A stretch of DNA of 34,319 bases from assembly GCF_002251755.1 (NCBI RefSeq), contig NZ_NOXT01000098.1:1-34319 (forward strand). The letters are read 5' to 3'. The position numbers and the translations under genes are program-made. Shown here one piece after another: positions 24,493 to 31,241 of this stretch. Every line of letters starts with the position of its first letter. Position 1 is the stretch's first letter. This DNA comes from Sandarakinorhabdus cyanobacteriorum. Lineage in GTDB: Bacteria; Pseudomonadota; Alphaproteobacteria; Sphingomonadales; Sphingomonadaceae. Under the pieces are notes generated by a model. That model saw nothing but the letters and a program-made list of their open reading frames with translations. It had not been told where the DNA came from and made no database searches.

Positions 24493-25095
24493 TCAGCTCA
24501 GCCGATCCAGCTCGGCGCGTTCGGCATCGGAAAGGGGGGCGTCAGTCGTGGCGGCGGGCCGCCGGCGCTGCCACAGGGCAACCCCAACGCCGCCCAGGAT
24601 CAGCACAGCGAACGGGCCGGCCCACAGCAGCAGCGTGTCGCCTTCAACGGGCGGTTTCAGCAGCACGAAATTGCCATAGCGCGCCACCACATAATCCCGC
24701 ACCTCGGCATCAGATTTGCCCTTGGCGATCTGTTCGCGCACCAACAGGCGCAGATCGCGGGCCAGCGGGGCGTCGCTGTCGTCGATGGACTGGTTCTGGC
24801 AGACAACGCAGCGCAGATCCTTGCTGATGGTGCGTGCCCGTTGTTCCTGCGCCGGATCGGGCAGCATCTCATCGGGCATCACCGCCGCCGCCGGGGCGGC
24901 GAGAATGAGGGTGAGCAGGAGCCAGGCGACGCCATTGCCCTTGCGGGCGGAACCATGGCTGGCCAGAAATCCTCCCCCTCTGGGGGAGGTGCCCAAAGGG
25001 CGGAGGGGGCTTTCAGAGCGGAGCGCGCCGCCCCCTCCGCCGCCCTGCGGTCGGCACCTCCCCCAGAGGGGGAGGATTGACATCCAGGCCCTCAT
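24493..25095 (-). CDS. ccmH: Cytochrome c maturation protein CcmH, N-terminally extended by a repeat insertion
   Basis: A 200-residue ORF encoding the haem-lyase thioredoxin-like subunit CcmH/CycL. The family core is intact: LRCVVCQNQSIDDSDAPLARDLR with redox cysteines 96 and 99, and a C-terminal anchor (about 153-172). The ATG at 25095 overlaps the ccmG stop (ATGA), fixing it as the ancestral start. Codons 5-58 come from a 162-bp insertion containing two inverted palindromic repeats. Removing it leaves MRAW then LLLTLILAAPAAA, an ideal signal peptide, and a normal 146-residue CcmH. With it, the signal core starts near residue 59. No ATG or GTG lies nearer in frame; TTG (codon 34) is the only plausible alternative. 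Activity may be reduced. Confidence 0.88.
   Translation of the reverse strand: MRAWMSILPLWGRCRPQGGGGGGALRSESPLRPLGTSPRGGGFLASHGSARKGNGVAWLLLTLILAAPAAAVMPDEMLPDPAQEQRARTISKDLRCVVCQNQSIDDSDAPLARDLRLLVREQIAKGKSDAEVRDYVVARYGNFVLLKPPVEGDTLLLWAGPFAVLILGGVGVALWQRRRPAATTDAPLSDAERAELDRLS
24969..25011 (-). repeat. Palindromic extragenic repeat, copy 2 (inverted)
   Basis: This is the same element as at 5181-5228 but in reverse orientation, with the hairpin CCTCCCCC-TCT-GGGGGAGG and a shorter, variable side stem (GCCC-AAA-GGGC). It pairs with copy 3 to form a larger inverted repeat, like the paired REP arrangement called BIME. Confidence 0.85.
25031..25077 (+). repeat. Palindromic extragenic repeat, copy 3
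   Basis: This copy has the same orientation as copy 1, with hairpin CCTCCCCC-AGA-GGGGGAGG at its right end. It matches copy 1 except in the side-stem region (CCGCCCTGCGGTCGG against CGTCGCCTGCGGCG). About 19 bases separate it from inverted copy 2. Confidence 0.85.
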
Positions 25096-25619
25096 GCCTC
25101 TGCCCTCAGCTGCTGCATAAGCGGCTTGATTTCGCCTTCCCATTGTTCCGGGCTGATCGGGCCGACAATCTTGAACCGAACGCGGCCCTTCTTGTCGACG
25201 ACAAAGGTTTCCGGCGCGCCGGTGACGCCCAGATCGATGGCGGTGCGGCCGGACTGGTCCATGCCGAGGCCGGAATAGGGATTGCCAAAGCGGGCGAGGA
25301 AGGCGCGGCTGTCGTCTGGCTTGTCCTTCCAGGCGATGCCGTAAACCGGGAAGCCTTCCTGCGCGATGCGTTCCAGCACCGGATGCTCCTGCGGGCAGGC
25401 GGCACACCAGCTCGCCCACACGTTCAAAAGGCGCGGTTCGCCCCGGAAGCTGGCGCTGGCCAGATCGGGGCCATCGATGCCGGGCAGCGCGAATTCGGGC
25501 AGCGGCCGGTCGATCAGCTGGCTGGGCAGTTCCTTGGGGTCTTGCGTCAGGCCATAGCCCAGAAAGCCGGCGAGGCCGACAAAGGCGATGATCGGCAGGA
25601 TGAAGAGCAGGCGCTTCAT
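25092..25619 (-). CDS. ccmG: Thiol:disulfide interchange protein CcmG/DsbE
   Basis: A 175-residue membrane-anchored periplasmic thioredoxin that keeps apocytochrome haem-binding cysteines reduced. An N-terminal anchor (about 4-23) precedes a thioredoxin fold with the active site WCAAC (C72, C75), then PQEHPVLERIAQEGFPVYGI and the cis-proline loop GVTGAPETFVVD. The CAAC dipeptide is less common than CxPC. The ATG at 25619 lies 7 bases after the ccmF stop, without a clear ribosome site. Its stop overlaps the ccmH start. Confidence 0.94.
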   Translation of the reverse strand: MKRLLFILPIIAFVGLAGFLGYGLTQDPKELPSQLIDRPLPEFALPGIDGPDLASASFRGEPRLLNVWASWCAACPQEHPVLERIAQEGFPVYGIAWKDKPDDSRAFLARFGNPYSGLGMDQSGRTAIDLGVTGAPETFVVDKKGRVRFKIVGPISPEQWEGEIKPLMQQLRAEA

Positions 25620-25626
25620 GGCGGGC

Positions 25627-27612
25627 TTATTCGGCCGGAACCAGATTGGGCGCAAGAGGGGCACGGCTTTGCGGTGCGCCGATGCGGAAACGGCGATCCG
25701 ACAGGCTGGCCGCGCCGCCCATCGCCATCAACAGGCCGCCAAACCAGATCCAGCCGACCAGCGGATGCCAATAAAGCCGCACAACCAGGCCTTGGCCCTT
25801 GGCGTCGGACTGGACATCGCCGATGGCGACATATTGGTTGCCCAGCACGGAAACGCCGATGCCGGCTTCGGTCGTCTGGTTGCGGCTGTTGTCGTAGAAG
25901 CGGCGTTCGGAGACGAGGATGCGCTCGCTGCCGTTCTGGCGCACGGCAAAGCGGGCGCGCAGCGCACGGTAGTTGGCGCCGTCCACCTCTTCGGCGCCCA
26001 GCATGGTCAGGCTCAGCGGCCCGGCCGTGGTGGTCTCGCCGGGGCGAATGACCAGGATATGCTCGGCGGCAAAGCTGCTCATCGCCGCGATGCCGGCGGT
26101 GGTGAAGCCGATGCCGGCATGGGCGAGCGCCAGGCCGATGGTGGCGGCCGGCGTGGTGCGCACCAGCCGCAGCGAAAAGCCGCCGGCCCCCCACCAGCGC
26201 CGGGCCAGCACCAGGCCGGCGCCCAGCACCAGCCAGGCCCCGAGCGCCAGGCCGAGCGCGGCCGAGGCCTGGGCCAGACCGGTCCACAGGCTCAACCCGG
26301 CGAGCAGCGCCGCGGTGAGCGCGGCCGGCACCAGCAGCTTCCGGCCCACCACCGCCAGATCATCGCGCTTCCACGCCAGCATCGGGCCGGCGGTGACCAG
26401 CAGCAGCAACGGCACCGACAGCGGCACGAAGACCAGATTATAATAGGGCGGGCCGACCGAAATCTTGTTGGCCGGGGCCACCGCTTCCATGATCACCGGA
26501 TAGAAGGTGCCGAGGAAGACAACGGCGGTGAGCGCCATCAGCAGCAGATTGTTGAGCGTGAGGCCGGCTTCGCGGCTGACGCTGCCGAACAGCGCGCCGG
26601 ATTTCATCTGCGGCGCGCGCAGGGCAAACAGGCCCAGCGCTGTGCCGGTGGCGCCAATGATCATGGCCAGGATGAACACGCCGCGTTCGGGATCGACCGC
26701 AAAGGCATGGACCGAGGTGAGGATGCCGGAGCGGACGAGGAAGGTGCCGATCAGCGACAGGGAGAAGGCGAGGATGGCGAGCAGGATGGTCCAGCCAGCG
26801 AGAGACCCGCGTTTTTCGGTGACGATGGCCGAATGCAGCAGCGCGGTGCCGAGCAGCCACGGCATGAAGCTGGCGTTTTCCACCGGATCCCAGAACCACC
26901 AGCCGCCCCAGCCCAGTTCATAATAGGCCCAGAAGCTGCCCAGCGTGATCCCGCAGGTGAGCGGCACCCAGGCGGCGAGCACCCAGGGCCGCATCCAGCG
27001 CGCCCAGGCCGGATCGGCGCGGCCTTCGAGAAGGGCGGCGACCGCAAAGCTGAAGGTGACGGAAAAGCCGACATAGCCAAGATAGAGCAAGGGCGGATGG
27101 AAGACGAGGCCCGGATCCTGCAGCAGCGGGTTCAGTTCCGCCCCGTCCAGCGGTGCTGGCGACAGGCGCGCGAAGGGGTTGGAGGTGAACAGGGCAAAGG
27201 CCAGGAAGGCGACGGAGATCATCGCCTGCACGCTGAGCACCCGGGCCTGCAGGGTGGTTCTGAGATTGTCACCAAAGCGGGCGATGCCGGCGCCATAGAG
27301 CGCAAGCACCAGCACCCATAGCAGCATCGAGCCTTCGTGATTGCCCCAGGTGGCCGCCAGACGATAGGGCAGCGGCTGCGACAGGGCGCTGTGGTTGGCG
27401 ACCAGCGCGACGGAAAAATCGGCCTGGCCAAACAGGGTCATCAAGCAGCCAAAGGCGAGGGCGATCAGTACGGCCTGGCACGCTGCCGCGCTGCGCCCGA
27501 ACGCCATCAGTGCCGCATCCCCGCGCATCGCGCCCAGCATCGGCAGCACCGCCTGGGCGGCCGCGACCAACAGGGCGAGGATCAAGGCGAAATGGCCGAC
27601 TTCGGCAAGCAT
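25627..27612 (-). CDS. ccmF: Cytochrome c haem lyase subunit CcmF
   Basis: A 661-residue polytopic inner-membrane protein, full length. It opens MLAEVGHFALILALL, typical for CcmF. The tryptophan-rich haem-handling loop WGGWWFWDPVEN is at 235-246, followed by ASFMPWLLGTALLHS; ATWGNHEGSMLLWVL lies at 87-101 and FHPPLLYLGYVG near 171-182. With CcmH it ligates haem to CxxCH motifs. The start at 27612 fits the family; the in-frame ATG at 27663 would add 17 unlikely residues. It heads ccmF-ccmG-ccmH-ccmI; ccmA-E are not upstream and must lie elsewhere. Confidence 0.96.
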   Translation of the reverse strand: MLAEVGHFALILALLVAAAQAVLPMLGAMRGDAALMAFGRSAAACQAVLIALAFGCLMTLFGQADFSVALVANHSALSQPLPYRLAATWGNHEGSMLLWVLVLALYGAGIARFGDNLRTTLQARVLSVQAMISVAFLAFALFTSNPFARLSPAPLDGAELNPLLQDPGLVFHPPLLYLGYVGFSVTFSFAVAALLEGRADPAWARWMRPWVLAAWVPLTCGITLGSFWAYYELGWGGWWFWDPVENASFMPWLLGTALLHSAIVTEKRGSLAGWTILLAILAFSLSLIGTFLVRSGILTSVHAFAVDPERGVFILAMIIGATGTALGLFALRAPQMKSGALFGSVSREAGLTLNNLLLMALTAVVFLGTFYPVIMEAVAPANKISVGPPYYNLVFVPLSVPLLLLVTAGPMLAWKRDDLAVVGRKLLVPAALTAALLAGLSLWTGLAQASAALGLALGAWLVLGAGLVLARRWWGAGGFSLRLVRTTPAATIGLALAHAGIGFTTAGIAAMSSFAAEHILVIRPGETTTAGPLSLTMLGAEEVDGANYRALRARFAVRQNGSERILVSERRFYDNSRNQTTEAGIGVSVLGNQYVAIGDVQSDAKGQGLVVRLYWHPLVGWIWFGGLLMAMGGAASLSDRRFRIGAPQSRAPLAPNLVPAE

Positions 27613-27674
27613 GGCAGCTGGGGCTCCGGTGCGCGGGCAGCGAAAAAAGCGACGGCCCGTCATTCTTGGTCTAG

Positions 27675-27688
27675 CCGATGCGTATCAA
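27675..27688. promoter_or_regulatory. Imperfect FNR/FixK-like site between ccmF and the electron-transfer module
   Basis: On the minus strand the sequence reads TTGAT-ACGC-ATCGG, matching 8 of the 10 defined bases of TTGAT-N4-ATCAA. It lies 63 bases upstream of ccmF and about 110 bases before the divergent flavoprotein gene. An oxygen-responsive regulator would make sense for both operons, but a match of this quality can arise by chance. Confidence 0.28.
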
Positions 27689-27797
27689 GATGCTAGGATT
27701 TATCGCAACAGGTTCATTGCTGGCCGTGGGGTGTGCGACGGCGTGAACCAGCTTCAGGGCCTGGGGCCAGGGCTAGAACCGGGGGGGAACAGCCAGC

Positions 27798-30329
27798 GTG
27801 ACGGCTTATCGCATCGCCATCGTGGGATCGGGCCCGGCCGGCCTGTCGGCGGCGGCGCATGCGGCGCGTTTGGGCCTGTCCCATGTGTTGCTGGAAAAGA
27901 CCTACCATCTGTCGGACACGATCTACAAATATCAGAAGGGCAAGCATGTGATGGCGACGCCGTCACAGCTGGTGCTGCGATCCCCGCTGGATTTCGAGGC
28001 GGGCAAGCGCGAGGTGGTGCTGGGCACCTGGAATGACCAGACCGCCGCAGCCCAGGTGAATGTTCGCTATCATGCCGAGGTGAAGTCCATCGCGGGCACC
28101 GGGCCGGCCATCGAAGGCTCGGTGATGAAGATCGTGACACGCAAGCGGGACGGCACCAGCGAGACCCGCGAGCTGCAGCGGCATGCGCCGCCCTATCGCC
28201 TGACCCTGACCAATGGCGAGGAGATCATTGCCGAAACGGTGATTCTGGCCATCGGTACCCAGGGCAACCCCAATCTGATGACGTGCCCTGGCGGCAACCT
28301 GCCCCATGTGCAGTATCAGCTGGATGATCCGACCGAATATACCGACGAGCATATTTTCGTGATCGGTGGCGGCGATGCCGGGATCGAGAATGCGCTCGGC
28401 CTGTGTGCCGATCCGGCCCAGAACAATATGGTGACACTGGTCAACCGATCGGCCGATTTCGCCACCGCCAAGGATGCCAATGTGAAGGCGTTGCTGGCTG
28501 CCCGCGATTCGGGCCGGATCAGCCTGATGACCGAAACCACCACCCGCCAGATCGAGCCGGGTTACATCACGCTGGACACGCGCGACGGCGAAGTGCGAGC
28601 CCGTTGCGACCGGATCATCGCCCGCATGGGTTCGGCGCCGCCGCGCGGCTTTGTCGAAGGCTGTGGCATCGAATTTGCCTCGAACGACCGGCTGGCGTTC
28701 CCGAAATTGTCGGCCACCTTCGAATCGACAGCGCCCGGCATCTATGTGGTGGGCGCGCTGGCCGGCTATCCGCTGATCAAGCATTGCATGAACCAGGGCC
28801 ACGATGTGGTGGAGGTCATCAACGGCAACCTTGATCTGAAACCGGCGGACGAGCCGATCCTGGAAGCCAAGTTCACCGGCCTTCCCGGCGGACGCAGCGT
28901 GGCGGACTGGCTGGAATATCTGCGCAGCCGCGTTTCCATCCTGTCGGGCATGTCCAGCTTGCAGATGCGCGAGTTCATGCTGGATTCGAGCGTGAAGCTG
29001 TATCGCGCCGGCGATGTGGTGTTCGAACGCAATGCGCCCGGCTCCTCGCTGTTCGGCATCGCCGATGGCCAGGTGCTGGTGGAGGTGAACCCCAGCGATC
29101 CCAGCATCACCGTGCCGATCAATGCCGGCACCATCTTTGGCGAGGTTGGCCTGATTTCCGGGCGGCGGCGCGGGGCGACCATCCGCGCCGGCAGCGATTG
29201 CATCCTGGTGGAGATCAGCCGCAACGCCGCCCTGAAGCTGATGAGCCAGGTGCCATCGGCCGCGCGCGAGATCACCCGCATCACCACCGAGCGCAGCCTG
29301 CTGCAGATCTTCAAATCCGGCCTGGCGCCCGCCGATCTGGTGGATGTGATCGCCGGCGCCAAGGTGGAAAGCATCCGCGCCGGCCAGGCCATCATCAAGG
29401 AAGGCGAGGCGGGCGACGATATCTTCATCATCCGGTCGGGATCGATGGTGGTGGAAAAGAGCATCGGCGGCAAACCGGTGTTCTTGTCCTATGTGCCGGC
29501 GGGCAGCTTTGTCGGCGAAATGGCGGTGATCGATGGCTCCCCGCGCAGCGCCACCGTGCGCGCCGCGGTGAAGAGCGACGTGATCCGCCTGGCCGGCGAA
29601 CCCTTCCGCGCACTGTTGGCCGCCAAGCCGCAGCTGCTCGACAAATTGCGCGGCGAGATGGCCAACCGCACGCGGCTCAACAATTATATCGAATCCAAGA
29701 AGGACAGTTTTTCCAGCGTTGTCGACATGTACACCGGGGTGGCCAATTTCCTGGTGGATCAGGGCGTGGGTGAAGCCACCGATGTGCTGCTGATCGACGA
29801 GAAATTGTGCGTTGGCTGCGACAATTGCGAGAAGGCCTGTGCCGATACCCACGACGGCCTGTCGCGGCTCGACCGGGAGGCCGGGCGCACCTATGCCCAT
29901 TTGCACGTGCCGACCAGCTGCCGCCACTGCGAGCATCCCCATTGCATGGCCGATTGCCCGCCCAACGCCATCCACCGCGGGCCGACGGGCGAAGTCTATA
30001 TCGACGATACGTGCATCGGCTGCGGCAATTGCCAGCGCAACTGCCCCTATGGCGTGATCCGCATGGACAAGGTGCCGCCGAAGAAACCTTGGCTGCTCAG
30101 CTGGTTCCTGTTCGGCAGCGGCCCCGGCCCGGGCGAACCCAGCCACAAATGGGCGAAGAAGGCCGATCCCGCCTATGCCGAAAAGGCCAAGAAGGCGATC
30201 AAGTGCGACATGTGTTCGGGCCAGGAAGGCGGCCCGGCCTGCGTGCGCGCCTGCCCCACTGGCGCCGCCATCCGGGTGTCGCCGGAACAATTCCTGTCGG
30301 TCGCCCTCATGGGCCGGGAGGGCAAGTGA
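27798..30329 (+). CDS. Flavoprotein-(cNMP-binding)2-4Fe-4S ferredoxin fusion
   Basis: An 843-residue cytoplasmic multi-domain protein. Residues 1-345: FAD/NAD(P) oxidoreductase with GSGPAG (10-15), a second Rossmann motif GGGDAG (190-195) and the FAD-closing GIYVVGALAG; it lacks a thioredoxin-reductase CxxC. Residues 390-500 and 510-640: two cyclic-nucleotide-binding domains, each with the phosphate-cassette pair Glu and Arg (E449/R458; E574/R583). Residues 670-820: ferredoxin domain with 16 cysteines in four groups (CVGCDNCEKAC, CRHCEHPHCMADC, CIGCGNCQRNC, CDMC...CVRAC), as in DmsB/NrfC-type subunits with four 4Fe-4S clusters. It would pass NAD(P)H electrons through flavin and clusters to the membrane partner, gated by cAMP or cGMP. 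The start is GTG at 27798. Its stop overlaps the next gene (TGATG). Confidence 0.9.
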   Translation: MTAYRIAIVGSGPAGLSAAAHAARLGLSHVLLEKTYHLSDTIYKYQKGKHVMATPSQLVLRSPLDFEAGKREVVLGTWNDQTAAAQVNVRYHAEVKSIAGTGPAIEGSVMKIVTRKRDGTSETRELQRHAPPYRLTLTNGEEIIAETVILAIGTQGNPNLMTCPGGNLPHVQYQLDDPTEYTDEHIFVIGGGDAGIENALGLCADPAQNNMVTLVNRSADFATAKDANVKALLAARDSGRISLMTETTTRQIEPGYITLDTRDGEVRARCDRIIARMGSAPPRGFVEGCGIEFASNDRLAFPKLSATFESTAPGIYVVGALAGYPLIKHCMNQGHDVVEVINGNLDLKPADEPILEAKFTGLPGGRSVADWLEYLRSRVSILSGMSSLQMREFMLDSSVKLYRAGDVVFERNAPGSSLFGIADGQVLVEVNPSDPSITVPINAGTIFGEVGLISGRRRGATIRAGSDCILVEISRNAALKLMSQVPSAAREITRITTERSLLQIFKSGLAPADLVDVIAGAKVESIRAGQAIIKEGEAGDDIFIIRSGSMVVEKSIGGKPVFLSYVPAGSFVGEMAVIDGSPRSATVRAAVKSDVIRLAGEPFRALLAAKPQLLDKLRGEMANRTRLNNYIESKKDSFSSVVDMYTGVANFLVDQGVGEATDVLLIDEKLCVGCDNCEKACADTHDGLSRLDREAGRTYAHLHVPTSCRHCEHPHCMADCPPNAIHRGPTGEVYIDDTCIGCGNCQRNCPYGVIRMDKVPPKKPWLLSWFLFGSGPGPGEPSHKWAKKADPAYAEKAKKAIKCDMCSGQEGGPACVRACPTGAAIRVSPEQFLSVALMGREGK

Positions 30330-31234
30330 TGGCGAGCACCGCGCCCACACGCAAGGCGATGACCGGCAAGGCCGTTGCCCGCGCCCCGCGCGACACAGCG
30401 CACGAAGGCTTTCTCAACCACAAGCGGGCGCGCTGGGCCAAGGTGGCGGGCACGTTGAGCCTTGTCGCGCTACTGAGCTACATGCTAACCGATCCAACCC
30501 CGCGCCACAATGGCGGCACCTGGCTGGGCTATACGCTGGGCAGCATCGGCGCCGGTCTGATCGTCTGGCTGTCCTTGCTGGGCGTGCGCAAGCGGGTGAT
30601 CGGATCAAAGCCGTTCAGCCTGAAGGGCTGGACCAGTGCCCATGTCTATCTGGGTCTGTCGCTGATCGTCATCGGCACGCTGCACACCGGCTTCCAGCTC
30701 GGCTGGAATGTCCACACCCTGGCCTGGGCGCTGATGATGATCGTCATCCTGTCGGGCCTGTGGGGCATCAGCCTTTATGCCACGCTGCCCGAAAAACTCT
30801 CGGCCAACCGCGGAGAGGTGACGCAGCAGCAGATGCTGGAGGCGATCCGCACGCTTGACCGGCAGCTGGATCTGGCCGCCCAGCCTCTGGGCGCCGATGA
30901 TGCCGCGCTGGTGCGGATGAGCCTGGAGGAATGCCGCATCGCAGGGTCGCTGGGCCAGCGCCTGTCGGGCAATTATGCCAGCGACGGCAACGCTCGCGCG
31001 CTGGCGGCCATCGGCGAGAAGGTGATGGCCGGGCTGCGCAGCGGCCGGGCAGATGAGCGCTTGCAGCAGATCCAGTTCCTGCTGGAACGCAAGGAGGCGG
31101 CGCTGGCCCAGGCCCGCCGCCACATCGCCATGAAGGCCCGGCTGGAGCTGTGGCTTTACATCCATGTGCCGGTGACCATCGCGCTGCTGGCGGCGCTGTT
31201 CGCCCACATTCTTTCCGTGTTCCTCTATTGGTGA
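30329..31234 (+). CDS. Predicted diheme cytochrome b membrane protein
   Basis: A 301-residue integral membrane protein with five predicted helices (about 38-54, 65-87, 105-124, 130-151, 274-300). Helix 3 has H105 and H119, helix 5 has H279 and H293: two His-X13-His pairs, the classic spacing for two stacked b hemes. By the positive-inside rule the N-terminus and a roughly 110-residue helical segment between helices 4 and 5 are cytoplasmic, where the latter could dock the flavin/iron-sulfur partner; the C-terminus is periplasmic. The ATG overlaps the upstream stop and has GGGAGG about 8 bases before. Seven bases separate it from the decaheme gene. I do not recognise a named family. Confidence 0.85.
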   Translation: MASTAPTRKAMTGKAVARAPRDTAHEGFLNHKRARWAKVAGTLSLVALLSYMLTDPTPRHNGGTWLGYTLGSIGAGLIVWLSLLGVRKRVIGSKPFSLKGWTSAHVYLGLSLIVIGTLHTGFQLGWNVHTLAWALMMIVILSGLWGISLYATLPEKLSANRGEVTQQQMLEAIRTLDRQLDLAAQPLGADDAALVRMSLEECRIAGSLGQRLSGNYASDGNARALAAIGEKVMAGLRSGRADERLQQIQFLLERKEAALAQARRHIAMKARLELWLYIHVPVTIALLAALFAHILSVFLYW

Positions 31235-31241
31235 GGCGGGC

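Larger units (their letters stand above)
24928..25089. repeat. 162-bp insertion in ccmH bounded by CCAGGC duplication
   Basis: CCAGGC (GCCTGG in gene sense) occurs at 24922-24927 and at 25084-25089, flanking the inserted part. The inserted length including one copy is 162 bases, a multiple of three, so the frame is kept. It contains two palindromic repeats in inverted orientation plus about 40 unrelated bases on the ccmH side. The six-base duplication could be a target-site duplication or microhomology. Confidence 0.65.

Noticed and set aside
25588-27321. Long open frame (577 codons) on the plus strand
   Set aside because: It is antisense to ccmF, and its translation is rich in Gln/Gly/Arg without structure.
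27798-28830. Thioredoxin reductase for the N-terminal domain of the 843-residue protein
   Set aside because: The flavin domain has no redox CxxC pair, so it is an FAD/NAD(P) oxidoreductase of other type.
27963-30350. Long open frame (795 codons) on the minus strand
   Set aside because: It lies fully antisense to the 843-residue multi-domain gene, has low-complexity His/Gly/Ala-rich translation with no domain, and arises from GC-rich codon bias.
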